The notes under the pieces are model-generated. The model was not told where the DNA came from and searched no databases. It saw only the letters and a list, made by a program, of their open reading frames with translations. The position numbers and the translations under genes were made by a program. Shown piece by piece: positions 17,879 to 27,364 of a stretch of DNA of 64,000 nt. The stretch's first letter is position 1. Each line of letters starts with the position of its first letter. The DNA is taken from assembly GCF_001310225.1 (NCBI RefSeq), contig NZ_CP012898.1:806001-870000 (forward strand), given 5' to 3'. Origin of the DNA: Pseudalgibacter alginicilyticus (lineage in GTDB: Bacteria > Bacteroidota > Bacteroidia > Flavobacteriales > Flavobacteriaceae).

Positions 17879-18964
17879 CTATTGAATTATTATTTTTTTA
17901 GTAAACTTCAATCCATTTATTGTTTTGATAGTCATCAAATACATACCCGAACTCCATGTGGAAACATCTATACTCTCATTAACAACTTTAGGCAAATACA
18001 AACGTTCACCCAACATCGAAAAAACTATCACGTTCGCAATTGGTTGAAAAGCCTTAATAATAATAATATTTTTGGCTGGATTTGGGTACAATAAAACATT
18101 TTCAGTTGTTTCATTATTTATGCCCAAAGTTACCCCTTCAATTATTGAAAAATCAGCAAAAAGCACTGCTTCATCTCTTAAAATAGCTGGTGAATGATTA
18201 TTCTTTCTATAAATGCCCCACTTTGGTCGTATAAAATTTGCATTTGTTTTCCATGTGCGAATTGCACTATTTGAATACTCCATTAAAGTCAATTTATCGC
18301 TAAGTCTTTTTATAACAATAGTATATGCACCTGAAGTTCCATCTCCGTACAATACAGTTTCGGTAACTTCAACCCATTCCCCTAAAAAAGGACTTATATC
18401 TGTGTTTAGTAGTGAGGAAGCACTCGAAAAAGGTGCATGTATCAATTCTATTCTATGTGGTGTGGAGCCCCAAGACGTTTTATATCTTGTGGTAAGAGTC
18501 ATTAATGGTTGTGCTTCTTCGGCTGCATCTGCTCCAACCGATTTTAATTGATGAATATGAGTAAAATCTCCAGATGACAAAAAATTGGTATCTAATTTAA
18601 ATTTCCATTTATATTCAACAGTTTCTCCAATGACACCTTTCAAGTTTGCTGGAGATTGGTCGTAAGTTTTTATTTCATTCCGTTGTCTATCAGCATTCAC
18701 ACATTTATTATTATCAGGTGATAAATGAATAAAAAATCTAAAGACATTATCATTTAAGGTGGTATCAAATATTTCATCAATATGTCTTCCAAAATCCAAA
18801 TGACTACAATCTGGTGATTCAATTGCATTATAACCTGGGGCTAAAACAGCATTTATTTCTTCATAAGTTGTTCCAGGACCATCAGCTTTTAAATAAACTT
18901 GAGCAAAACTACCTGAAGACACAGATAGTAAACCGATTATATATAACACCATTTTCTTTATCAT
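17879..18964 (-). CDS. Secreted putative polysaccharide lyase with T9SS sorting domain
   Basis: A signal peptide (about residues 1-21, SSGSFAQ) precedes a beta-jelly-roll-like region (about 30-275) with RNEIKTYDQSP, THIHQLKSVG and RPKWGIYR segments. Their order resembles that of heparin-lyase-like/PL-type enzymes, where Arg/Glu and His residues line the substrate groove. The C-terminus (about 285-361) is a type A type IX secretion sorting domain (LYPNPAKN ... GMYLMTIKT ... TKKIIIQ), so the protein is exported to the cell surface or medium. The lyase call is by motif resemblance only; the substrate is unknown. No SusC/SusD pair is adjacent. Confidence 0.6.
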   Translation of the reverse strand: MIKKMVLYIIGLLSVSSGSFAQVYLKADGPGTTYEEINAVLAPGYNAIESPDCSHLDFGRHIDEIFDTTLNDNVFRFFIHLSPDNNKCVNADRQRNEIKTYDQSPANLKGVIGETVEYKWKFKLDTNFLSSGDFTHIHQLKSVGADAAEEAQPLMTLTTRYKTSWGSTPHRIELIHAPFSSASSLLNTDISPFLGEWVEVTETVLYGDGTSGAYTIVIKRLSDKLTLMEYSNSAIRTWKTNANFIRPKWGIYRKNNHSPAILRDEAVLFADFSIIEGVTLGINNETTENVLLYPNPAKNIIIIKAFQPIANVIVFSMLGERLYLPKVVNESIDVSTWSSGMYLMTIKTINGLKFTKKIIIQ

Positions 18965-19242
18965 AGCAATAAATTATTACATCAAAACACTTAGTTTTTT
19001 ATTTAATAATCAAACACTTAATATAAACATTTTATTAAACAATAACAATATATTTTATTTTTCAAACCATAATTTTACATTACACTAATTTTAAATTTTT
19101 CAGAAAAATTAAAAAGCAAAAACAACAAACAGATGACTTCTAATTATTAATTATAGTAATTACTAATTTCTGATAACTAATATGGTATGAAATCTATAAT
19201 GTGTTTTGTATTTTAGCTTTGAATATCTTATTTTTTAAGACA

Positions 19243-19527
19243 ATGGAAGAATACATGCTCCCCTGTATAAATAAAAAAATTTTTGGAATGGACTGTATGG
19301 GGTGTGGCATACAGCGAGCTATTTCATTAATTTTCCAAGGAAATTTTGCCGAAGCTCTTCATATGTATCCTGCCATATATACACTTGCTATTTTATTAGG
19401 ACTTGTAACTATTAATACTTTTAAAAATTATAAGTTAATTAACAAACTAATTATTCCTTTAGGCATCATAAACCTTATTTTAATTGTCGGGAATTTTATA
19501 TTCAAAACATTTTTAAACAATCATTAA
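19243..19527 (+). CDS. DUF2752 membrane protein
   Basis: A short membrane protein with the DUF2752 core: CINKKIFGMDCMGCGIQRA, with its clustered cysteines, followed by two hydrophobic helices (AIYTLAILLGLVTI and LIIPLGIINLILIVGNFIF). The frame could start at GTG 19201, but MEEYMLPC at ATG 19243 is the more typical beginning. DUF2752 function is unknown; the CxxCG motif suggests metal or redox chemistry. It lies 4 bases before the CCC-motif gene, an association that recurs in Flavobacteriia. Confidence 0.75.
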   Translation: MEEYMLPCINKKIFGMDCMGCGIQRAISLIFQGNFAEALHMYPAIYTLAILLGLVTINTFKNYKLINKLIIPLGIINLILIVGNFIFKTFLNNH

Positions 19528-19531
19528 ATTC

Positions 19532-19870
19532 ATGGAAACACAAAAATTACAAAACTCAACTCTTATTTTAGTTTTTGGTATCTTTTCTATACTTACTTGT
19601 TGCTGCTATGGTGTATTAGGGTTAATTTTAGGTATAACAACATTGATACTTGCTAAAAAAGCAACTGCCATTTATAATCAAAATCCAGATCTTTATTCTG
19701 GAATTCAAAATGTTAAAACGGGAAAAATATTGGCCATTCTCGGTATCATTTTAAGCATATTATACATCTTATTTATAGTTTGGACTGTTACATATTTTGG
19801 TTGGGAAACCTTACAAAATGAAGAACTAATGCAGGAACGTCTAAGAGAATTAATGGAGCAATATCAATAA
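19532..19870 (+). CDS. CCC-motif membrane protein
   Basis: A 112-residue protein with two transmembrane helices. The first holds a run of three cysteines (ILTCCCYGVLGLILGI), and the second is LAILGIILSILYILFIVW. A charged C-terminal tail follows (EELMQERLRELMEQ). It matches the family named for the CCC motif, which is of unknown function. It is in an operon with the DUF2752 gene immediately before it. Confidence 0.78.
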   Translation: METQKLQNSTLILVFGIFSILTCCCYGVLGLILGITTLILAKKATAIYNQNPDLYSGIQNVKTGKILAILGIILSILYILFIVWTVTYFGWETLQNEELMQERLRELMEQYQ

Positions 19871-20129
19871 ATTAGAGATTTGAACGTAATAAAAAATGTT
19901 TTTTTAAACACTAATGGTATTGTTACTTGGCTTCGAGTTTCTACTACTTACTTTTTGATTTTATTTACACAAATCTCTTAACAAGGTTCATTATGTCTAC
20001 ATATTGAAAGGATATATAAAAATAATAAATCCAAAGTTTTTTGCTCTACTGATTATATGAGGTCAACCTGTCAACGTTCTCTTTATCAAATTTTAGTAAA
20101 CAAACTTAAAATAAGAACCTAAAATAAAG
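19871..20129. other. Gene-free stretch between the CCC-motif gene and acs
   Basis: No ORF, repeat or RNA-like fold is convincing here. It leads into a terminator at 20130-20171. This is ordinary AT-rich spacer as far as can be read. Confidence 0.6.
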
Positions 20130-20171
20130 AAACAATCCAAAATTTAAAATTAATTAAATCTTGGATTGTTT
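20130..20171. terminator. Intrinsic terminator between the convergent CCC-motif and acs genes
   Basis: AAACAATCCAA (20130-20140) pairs with TTGGATTGTTT (20161-20171) around a 20-base AT-rich loop, followed by T-rich sequence. It can act in both directions, serving the end of acs (20205) and the plus-strand pair. Confidence 0.8.
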
Positions 20172-20204
20172 TTAACTAATGAATACAAAATTTTGGAAAT
20201 GCCT

Positions 20205-22112
20205 CTATAAGGTATTATCTATTATATCTTGAACCACTTCTGGGTTTAGTAATGTACTTGTATCGCCTAAATTACTAGTATCCTTACATGCTATTTTTCG
20301 TAAAATACGACGCATTATTTTTCCTGATCTGGTTTTTGGTAAACCAATAGTAAACTGAATTTTATCCAATTTAGCAATAGGTCCTATATGCTCAGTTATA
20401 ATCTGATTAATTTCTATTCGTAAATTATCATGATTTCTGCTTTCTCCTGTATCTTTTAAAATAACATAACCATATAGTGCATTTCCTTTTACATCATGAG
20501 GAAAACCTACAATTGCAGATTCTGCAACTGCTGGGTGTTCATTAACAGCATCTTCAATAGGTGCTGTTCCTAAATTGTGACCCGAAACAATAATAACATC
20601 ATCTACCCTACCGGTAATACGATAATAGCCTACTTCATCTCGTAAAGCACCATCACCTGTAAAATATTTGTTTTCATATGCTGAAAAATAGGTATCTTTA
20701 TAACGTTGGTGATTCCCCCAAATAGTTCGCGCCATACTCGGCCAGGGAAACTTAATACATAAACGTCCTTCCACTTGATTCCCTTTTAACTCTACTGCAT
20801 CTTCATTCATTAAAGCTGGCTGAATTCCTATAAATGGGAGGGTTGCATACGTAGGTTTTGTAGGTGTAACAAACGGGATAGGACTAATCATAATACCTCC
20901 TGTTTCGGTTTGCCACCACGTATCAACAATTGGACTTTTTCTCTTTCCTATATTGTCATTATACCAATGCCAAGCTTCTTCATTAATTGGCTCTCCTACA
21001 GACCCTAAAACTTTTAAAGATGTTAAGTCAAATTTTTCAACTAATTCAGAACCTTGTTTTGCCAACGCACGAATGGCTGTAGGTGCGGTGTAAAATTGAT
21101 TGACTTTATGCTTTTGAATGATATCCCAAAAGCGTCCAAAATCTGGATAATGTGGAACACCTTCAAACATCAAAGTGGTAGCTCCATTTGCTAATGGTCC
21201 ATATAAAATATAACTATGCCCTGTAATCCAACCAATATCTGCCGTACACCAATACACATCATTTTCGGTATATTGAAAAATATTTTTAAACGTATACGCT
21301 GAATAAACCATATATCCAGCAGTAGAATGCACCATGCCTTTAGGCATACCTGTTGAACCTGAAGTATATAATATAAATAACGGATCTTCTGCATTCATAA
21401 TCTCTGGCTCACATTTTTTTTCAGCAGCATCCAAAAGTGGTTGTAACCATTTATCTCGTCCTGCTTTCATACTAATGTCTGAATTAATTCGTTTAGCTAC
21501 TAAAACGGTTTTAATTCCATCACAACTTTCTAAGGCTTCATCTACAATGCCTTTTAAATCAATGGTTTTTGATCCCCGGTATGAGCCATCACTCGTTATA
21601 ACCATTTTACAATCGGAATCATTAATTCTAGTTGATAATGCCGTAGCAGAAAATCCTGCAAATACTACAGAATGTATGGCTCCAATTCTAGCACATGCTA
21701 AAAGAGAAATAGCTAATTCTGGTATCATGGGAAGATAAACACAAACTCTATCACCCTTTTTAATACCTTGACTTTTTAATACGTTGGCAAACTGACATAC
21801 TCGTTCATGTAATTGCAAATAACTAATATGTTGAGCTTCTTCATCAGGGCTGTTTGGTTCAAATAAAATGGCCGTTTTATCCCCTCGAGTTCTTAAATGC
21901 CTATCAACACAATTTTCAGTAATGTTTAATTTTGCGCCTTCATACCATTTAACTTCTGGTTTAGAAAAATCCCAACTTAAAACATTATCCCATTTTTTCC
22001 GCCACATAAAATGTTCTTCGGCTACTTCTTCCCAAAAATTTTCTGGCTCTCTTACTGATTTTCTATAAACTTGATAATATTCTTCTAAATGTTTGATATG
22101 ATAATTACTCAT
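20205..22112 (-). CDS. acs: Acetyl-CoA synthetase
   Basis: AMP-forming acetate:CoA ligase. Visible are the ATP/AMP loop YTSGSTGMPKGM, the adenylation core WWQTETGG, and the acetylatable lysine near the C-terminus in TRSGKIMRRILRK, the site of Pat/CobB-type regulation in the family. 635 residues is normal. It lies on the same strand as, and downstream of, the DUF4212-symporter pair, but a terminator at 22330-22362 separates them, so acs has its own promoter. Together the cluster brings in and activates acetate. Confidence 0.96.
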   Translation of the reverse strand: MSNYHIKHLEEYYQVYRKSVREPENFWEEVAEEHFMWRKKWDNVLSWDFSKPEVKWYEGAKLNITENCVDRHLRTRGDKTAILFEPNSPDEEAQHISYLQLHERVCQFANVLKSQGIKKGDRVCVYLPMIPELAISLLACARIGAIHSVVFAGFSATALSTRINDSDCKMVITSDGSYRGSKTIDLKGIVDEALESCDGIKTVLVAKRINSDISMKAGRDKWLQPLLDAAEKKCEPEIMNAEDPLFILYTSGSTGMPKGMVHSTAGYMVYSAYTFKNIFQYTENDVYWCTADIGWITGHSYILYGPLANGATTLMFEGVPHYPDFGRFWDIIQKHKVNQFYTAPTAIRALAKQGSELVEKFDLTSLKVLGSVGEPINEEAWHWYNDNIGKRKSPIVDTWWQTETGGIMISPIPFVTPTKPTYATLPFIGIQPALMNEDAVELKGNQVEGRLCIKFPWPSMARTIWGNHQRYKDTYFSAYENKYFTGDGALRDEVGYYRITGRVDDVIIVSGHNLGTAPIEDAVNEHPAVAESAIVGFPHDVKGNALYGYVILKDTGESRNHDNLRIEINQIITEHIGPIAKLDKIQFTIGLPKTRSGKIMRRILRKIACKDTSNLGDTSTLLNPEVVQDIIDNTL

Positions 22113-22329
22113 GTTTTATTCTTAAGGTAGTTTAACTTTAGATTGATTTTCCGAAAATAATAAAATAATCATGCTTTTACTATTACTATTGCAATCTTAA
22201 CTTGAATTTATTATTAAATGCTTTTATTTTGTTATTTTTTTTTATGACTTACGTAAGCTACAAGCTTATACTCGTTTTAAAATCAAACAACCCACTTAGT
22301 TCTTTTGACTTAGGAGGAAGCTAAATAGA

Positions 22330-22362
22330 AAAAGCATCCTCATGCTTTAGAGCATGAGGCAT
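22330..22362 (-). terminator. Intrinsic terminator of the symporter operon
   Basis: On the minus strand, CCTCATGCT (22359-22351) pairs with AGCATGAGG (22346-22338) with a 4-base loop, followed by ATGC and a U-run. It lies directly after the symporter stop codon at 22373. Confidence 0.85.
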
Positions 22363-22372
22363 ACTATATAGG

Positions 22373-24094
22373 TTAATGAGTAGCCTTTCCTGCGCCACTT
22401 GGGATTCTAATATTCTCAACAATTTCTTGAACATCTTCAGGAGGCACTGGCGTAAATTTCATAACAATAACAGATACTAAAAAATTTAAAATCATGGCTA
22501 CAGAGCCAAAACCTTCTGGTGAAATTCCAAACCACCATTCACTTTCATTTGGCAAAGTATCATCAAACCAGCCGAGTCTATATTTAACCATGTACAACAA
22601 CATAGCGGTAATACCAACAACCATACCAGCAATAGCCCCCTCTTTATTCATCCGTTTATAAAAAATGCCTAAAATAATAGCAGGAAAAAAGGAAGCTGCA
22701 GCAAGACCAAATGCCAATGCCACAGTTGCAGCGACAAAGCCTGGTGGATTAATCCCAAAATAACCCGCTACTACAACTGCAATTACTGCAGATAAACGAG
22801 CTGCTATTAATTCGCCATTTTCAGAAATATCTTTTTTAACCATTTTCTTGATTAAATCATGAGAAACTGATGAAGAAATAACCAACAATAAGCCTGCAGC
22901 TGTAGATAATGCTGCTGCTAAAGCTCCTGCTGCCACCAAAGCTATTACCCAGTCGGGTAAATTTGCAATTTCTGGATTAGCCAAAACCATAATATCATTA
23001 TCCACAACTAATTCATTTTTAGATATATCAGCAACATATTGAATTGTCCCGTCGTTATTTTTATCATCAAAGGTTATTAGCCCTGTGGTTTCCCATTTTT
23101 TAAACCATTCTGGCATTGTAGCATATGATTTGTTAGATACAGTTTCAATAAGATTTGTTCTTGCAAAAACTGAAACTGCAGGCGCTGTGGTGTACAAAAC
23201 AGCAATTAAAAGTAGTGCTATCCCTGCTGATTTTCGAGCATCTTTCACCCGTTTTACTGTAAAAAATCGAACAATAACATGAGGTAAACCTGCCGTTCCT
23301 ACCATCAATGCCAAGGTAATAGCAAAAACATCTATTAAAGATTTTGAACCTTCGGTATATTCATCAAAACCTAAATCGGTACTTAAACCATCCAACTTGT
23401 CAAGTAAATAAATCCCTGAGCCATCATTTAGAGTATCTCCAAAACCTATTTGTGGAATTGGATTTCCTGTCATTTGTATCGATATAAAAATTGCGGGCAC
23501 CATAAAAGCAAAGATTAATACACAATATTGTGCAACCTGTGTATATGTAATCCCTTTCATTCCACCTAAAACGGCATAAAATAAAACGATTATCATACCA
23601 ATAATTACCCCTGTATTTATATCTACTTCCAGAAACCGAGAAAATACTAAGCCTACTCCTCGCATTTGTCCTGCTACATAAGTAAAAGAAACTAAAAGTG
23701 CACAAATTACTCCAACAAAACGTGCTGTATTGGAATAATAGCGATCTCCAATAAAATCAGGAACAGTAAATTTCCCAAACTTTCTTAAATAAGGTGCTAA
23801 AAGCAATGCCAACAGTACATAACCACCAGTCCATCCCATTAAATAAACAGCTCCATCATAGCCAGCAAAGGAAATAATTCCTGCCATAGAAATAAATGAT
23901 GCGGCACTCATCCAGTCTGCTGCTGTTGCCATTCCATTTGCTAAAGGAGATACACCACCTCCTGCAACATAAAACTCTTTTGTAGATCCTGCTCTAGTCC
24001 AAATAGCTATTCCAATATAAATTGAAAACGTTATACCCACTAAAATATAGGTCCAATTTTGAACACCTATACTCTCAACTAACAAACTATGCAT
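22373..24094 (-). CDS. Sodium:solute symporter, acetate-type (DUF4212-partnered)
   Basis: SSS-family transporter with about 13 transmembrane segments, including GAGSTKEFYVAGGG-like entry (RAGSTKEFYVAGGGV), AADWMSAASFISMAG and GTAGLPHVIVRFFTV, which are characteristic of ActP and related acetate/small-acid carriers. It sits directly behind DUF4212, the usual small partner of this VC_2705-like subgroup, and next to acs, so acetate uptake is the best guess. I start at ATG 24094 (MHSLLVESIG), which overlaps the DUF4212 stop by 8 bases; the upstream ATGs at 24115 and 24103 would add residues inside DUF4212. Confidence 0.88.
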   Translation of the reverse strand: MHSLLVESIGVQNWTYILVGITFSIYIGIAIWTRAGSTKEFYVAGGGVSPLANGMATAADWMSAASFISMAGIISFAGYDGAVYLMGWTGGYVLLALLLAPYLRKFGKFTVPDFIGDRYYSNTARFVGVICALLVSFTYVAGQMRGVGLVFSRFLEVDINTGVIIGMIIVLFYAVLGGMKGITYTQVAQYCVLIFAFMVPAIFISIQMTGNPIPQIGFGDTLNDGSGIYLLDKLDGLSTDLGFDEYTEGSKSLIDVFAITLALMVGTAGLPHVIVRFFTVKRVKDARKSAGIALLLIAVLYTTAPAVSVFARTNLIETVSNKSYATMPEWFKKWETTGLITFDDKNNDGTIQYVADISKNELVVDNDIMVLANPEIANLPDWVIALVAAGALAAALSTAAGLLLVISSSVSHDLIKKMVKKDISENGELIAARLSAVIAVVVAGYFGINPPGFVAATVALAFGLAAASFFPAIILGIFYKRMNKEGAIAGMVVGITAMLLYMVKYRLGWFDDTLPNESEWWFGISPEGFGSVAMILNFLVSVIVMKFTPVPPEDVQEIVENIRIPSGAGKATH

Positions 24095-24341
24095 TATAAC
24101 CATACTTTTTATCAAGTTTATTCATAATGCGAACATATACAAAAATTAAAACAACAAATACATATATAGAACCTTGCTGTGCAAACCAAAATCCTAATTT
24201 AAATCCACCAAATTTAATATCATTTAGTGCATCTTTAAATAAAATTCCAGCTCCAAAGGATACTAAGAACCATATAAATAATAGAATAAATAGGTATTGA
24301 ATATTTTCTTTCCAATACGCTTTTGCATTGTTGTTTTTCAT
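24087..24341 (-). CDS. DUF4212 small membrane protein, symporter partner
   Basis: 84 residues with two transmembrane helices (YLFILLFIWFLVSFGAGILF and GSIYVFVVLIFVYVRIM), an N-terminal YWKENIQ motif, and a C-terminal tail. This is the DUF4212 (putative solute symporter small subunit) signature. Its stop codon overlaps the symporter start, implying translational coupling. It is the first gene of the acetate-uptake operon. Confidence 0.9.
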   Translation of the reverse strand: MKNNNAKAYWKENIQYLFILLFIWFLVSFGAGILFKDALNDIKFGGFKLGFWFAQQGSIYVFVVLIFVYVRIMNKLDKKYGYNA

Positions 24342-24615
24342 GTTTTTTGGTTTAGTTTAGTTGTATTTTTATTGATTTTGCATCACCAATTTTAACAAAT
24401 GATGCTTGCTAACTTAAGTAGAATTAGCGTGACCACAAAATGAATATCTAATAAATTCAAATTTGTTAATTCTGATTTCCCTCTATAAAAGGGAGTTTAG
24501 GCTTCATAAAAACTTTACATGCTGTCTAAATTAATTTTTTTATGAATAATCTATTTAACATGCATAACCTTTCAATTATTTAAAAGTATATTTATAATCG
24601 TAAAACCAATTTATA

Positions 24616-25716
24616 TTGCTATCTAATCGATTATATTTTATAGATGCCGTAAGAGCTTTTGCCATTTTAATGATGCTACAAGGTCATTTTATAGACACAC
24701 TATTAGCACCCGTTTATTGTAATTCTAACAGCAGTGTTTACAACGTTTGGGCTTATTTTAGAGGTATTACTGCTCCTACTTTTTTTACCATTTCTGGTTT
24801 AGTTTTTGCTTATTTATTATTGCGAGCCAATGCCAAAGGTGACGATAAACCTCGAATTAAAAAAGGACTTTTTAGAGGATTGCTACTCTTAACCATTGGT
24901 TATTCTTTAAGAATTAATATTTTTAGTTGGTTCCAAGGCTCCATCAATACTTATTTTTTAGTAGTAGACGTACTGCAATGTATTGGGCTATCTTTAATCA
25001 TTTTAGTTGGATTTCATGTTTTATTAAAAAACCATAGTTATATTTTTTCTGTGGTGCTCTTCTTATTGGGATGTTTGTGTTTTGTTTCGGAGCCCCTTTA
25101 TAGAAACCTTACTTTAGAAACTGTTCCTAAATTTCTTGCTAATTATATGACTAAAACAAACGGGTCTGTTTTTACTATTTTACCATGGTTTGGGTATTCT
25201 GCTTTTGGAGCTTTTTTATCTACTGTATTTTTTAGGCATGTACATAAAAACCTATTTAAAGTAATTACTATCATTATTTTTTTTACAGTAGGATATTTTT
25301 TGATAAACCATTCTTCTTGGTTTCTATTAACACTTAATAATCTTACTCATATTGAACTATTTAAATTGAGTGCTAATTATAACTATCTTTTTTCAAGATT
25401 AGGTGATGTACTTGTTTTGTTTGGTTTATTTTATGCTTTTGAACAATTTTTAAAACAATCAATTATAACTAAAATAGGAGAAAAAACACTTTCGATTTAT
25501 GTAGTACATTTTATCATACTTTATGGCAGTTTTACAGGCTATGGACTTAAAAAATATTTGAATAAATCTTTAGATCCAACCGAAGCTATTATTGGTGCTA
25601 TTCTTTTTATGATACTTGTGTGTTTTATTTCTTTCCATTATGCAAAAACCAATCATCTTGTTTATAATTTAATTCGTAAAATGACTGGTGAATTCAAAAA
25701 CGAAAGCAACTCATAA
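24616..25716 (+). CDS. DUF1624/HGSNAT-like acyltransferase-family membrane protein
   Basis: 366 residues, mostly hydrophobic with about 10 helices. The N-terminal IDAVRAFAILMMLQGHF followed by GITAPTFFTISGLVFAYL is the DUF1624/heparan-alpha-glucosaminide N-acetyltransferase signature, including the catalytic-type His in QGHF. Such proteins transfer acyl groups across the inner membrane. No ATG is in frame before this motif, so the start is TTG 24616. An in-frame stop lies at 24601, and a start at the later ATG would delete the signature. Substrate unknown. Confidence 0.82.
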   Translation: MLSNRLYFIDAVRAFAILMMLQGHFIDTLLAPVYCNSNSSVYNVWAYFRGITAPTFFTISGLVFAYLLLRANAKGDDKPRIKKGLFRGLLLLTIGYSLRINIFSWFQGSINTYFLVVDVLQCIGLSLIILVGFHVLLKNHSYIFSVVLFLLGCLCFVSEPLYRNLTLETVPKFLANYMTKTNGSVFTILPWFGYSAFGAFLSTVFFRHVHKNLFKVITIIIFFTVGYFLINHSSWFLLTLNNLTHIELFKLSANYNYLFSRLGDVLVLFGLFYAFEQFLKQSIITKIGEKTLSIYVVHFIILYGSFTGYGLKKYLNKSLDPTEAIIGAILFMILVCFISFHYAKTNHLVYNLIRKMTGEFKNESNS

Positions 25717-25765
25717 TTAAAATGCAAAACATGACAAATAACATACTTTGTCCCACAGATATCTT

Positions 25766-25773
25766 TAATTTTG
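25766..25773 (+). promoter_or_regulatory. -7 promoter element of the carbonic anhydrase gene
   Basis: TAATTTTG fits TAnnTTTG exactly. A TTG lies 15 bases upstream at 25748-25750, slightly closer than usual. It predicts a leader of about 30 bases. Confidence 0.4.
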
Positions 25774-25803
25774 CAACATTAAAACTTTCCAAATATTTAT
25801 ATT

Positions 25804-26589
25804 ATGAACACAAAAGCCATTTTGCTTTTTTGCGCCTCGCTTTTACTTAACTTTTCATGTAAACACGAAAATAAAATAACACATACTCCGGAAGCTGCAC
25901 ACTCACAACATTGGAGTTATACTGGTGAAACATCTCCCGAACATTGGGTTGAAATTGAAAAAAATTCCGACTGCAATGGCAAGTACCAATCTCCAATAAA
26001 TATTATTGATAAAGATACTGACTCTGTAAAAACAAAAGACAATTTAAAAATACTATACTCGCCAACCACACTTTTGAGTAAAGTTATAAATAATGGGCAC
26101 TCAATACAGTTTGATTTTGAAGCTGGTGATTCTATCAGTTATAAAAATGAAATTTTTCACCTAAAACAAATTCATTTCCATGAACCTTCTGAACATAAGA
26201 TAAACGGAATTATTTACCCCATTGAAATGCATTTGGTACACCTTAGTAAAACAGGTAAAATTACGGTGTTAGGTATTTTAGGGGAAGAAGGGAATCAAAG
26301 TCCTCTTTTTGAGTTTTTTGAAAGTTTCATTCCATTAGAAAATGGTGCAACTAAAGATATTCATCAAAAAATTGATTTATCAAGTTTATTTTTAGAAGAT
26401 AAAAATTATTATTCCTATGATGGTTCATTAACAACCCCACCATGTACCGAAAACGTAAATTGGGTTGTATTTAAACAGCCAATTATTTTATCCGTTGATG
26501 AAGTAATTAAACTAAAAAACAACATGCCTCTAAACAATTATAGAAATGAACAGGCTTTAAATAACCGCATTGTTAAATTGAATTACTAA
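25804..26589 (+). CDS. Alpha-class carbonic anhydrase lipoprotein
   Basis: Reversible hydration of CO2. Zinc ligands are the two histidines of QIHFHEPSEH and a third in MHLVHL; QSPINI near residue 60 and SLTTPPCTENV near the C-terminus complete the alpha-class signature. The N-terminus is a lipoprotein signal with Cys19 (LNFSC), so the enzyme is anchored in the envelope, where it supplies bicarbonate or buffers periplasmic pH. 261 residues is typical. It lies 17 bases before a HAD phosphatase gene, but the two need not be functionally linked. Confidence 0.93.
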   Translation: MNTKAILLFCASLLLNFSCKHENKITHTPEAAHSQHWSYTGETSPEHWVEIEKNSDCNGKYQSPINIIDKDTDSVKTKDNLKILYSPTTLLSKVINNGHSIQFDFEAGDSISYKNEIFHLKQIHFHEPSEHKINGIIYPIEMHLVHLSKTGKITVLGILGEEGNQSPLFEFFESFIPLENGATKDIHQKIDLSSLFLEDKNYYSYDGSLTTPPCTENVNWVVFKQPIILSVDEVIKLKNNMPLNNYRNEQALNNRIVKLNY

Positions 26590-26606
26590 TATTAATTTTT
26601 GAAGAC

Positions 26607-27260
26607 ATGAAATATAAAGCTGTTATTTTTGATTTAGACGGAACCCTTGTTAACTCTATTGAAGATATAGCAGATGCCATGAACATTGTACTTAAAAGCT
26701 ATAGTTACCCTACACATAGCTATGAAACTTATCAAATTTTTGTTGGAAGTGGTATAAAAAGCTTAGTAAAAAAAGCATTACCAGCAGTACATATAAATGA
26801 CTCTTTAATAAATACTGTTTTTAACACCATGATGTCTGTTTATAGAAACCAATGCACAAATAAAACAAAACCTTATCCTGGAATTATAGACCTGTTAGAT
26901 GTTTTAAAAAATAAGCAATTAAAAATCAGTATCCTTTCTAACAAAGCAGATGAATTTACTAAAAAAATTGCCTCAACTCTATTTCCTGATTATTTTAACC
27001 CTGTTTTGGGCTTGAAATTTGAAGCTCACAAAAAACCAAGCCCTATTGTTGCTTTACAAATATGTAAAGAATTACAAGTAAAGCCTGACGAAACTCTTTA
27101 TGTAGGTGATACATCCATAGATATTCAAACAGCTTTAAATGCCAATTTGCTTCCCGTTGGAGTTTCTTGGGGTTTTAGAGATATAAAAGAATTAAGAGAT
27201 ACTGGAGCAAAACACATATTAAACCACCCCTTAGATTTGATTAAAGTTTTACAAACATAA
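26607..27260 (+). CDS. HAD-family hydrolase, phosphoglycolate phosphatase-like
   Basis: 217 residues with all HAD motifs: FDLDGTLVNS (nucleophile and acid/base Asp), the SILSNK motif II Ser, the Lys in FEAHKKPSP, and GDTSIDIQ with the metal Asp. The mobile cap is of C1 type, and the layout matches Gph/PGP-like phosphatases that recycle 2-phosphoglycolate. Substrate specificity in this subfamily is broad, so the specific name is tentative. Possibly cotranscribed with the carbonic anhydrase. Confidence 0.85.
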   Translation: MKYKAVIFDLDGTLVNSIEDIADAMNIVLKSYSYPTHSYETYQIFVGSGIKSLVKKALPAVHINDSLINTVFNTMMSVYRNQCTNKTKPYPGIIDLLDVLKNKQLKISILSNKADEFTKKIASTLFPDYFNPVLGLKFEAHKKPSPIVALQICKELQVKPDETLYVGDTSIDIQTALNANLLPVGVSWGFRDIKELRDTGAKHILNHPLDLIKVLQT

Positions 27261-27364
27261 AATTAATCTATTGATTTTTAATCTTATCACTTCCATTGTA
27301 TAGGTTTATAATAATACATACCCAACTGTGATTAAAACATCCTTTAACTAAATAAAAAATAAAA

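Noticed and set aside
24480-24496. TCCCT...AGGGA repeat before the DUF1624 gene as a terminator or riboswitch
   Set aside because: Only five pairs, no T-run and no larger conserved fold.
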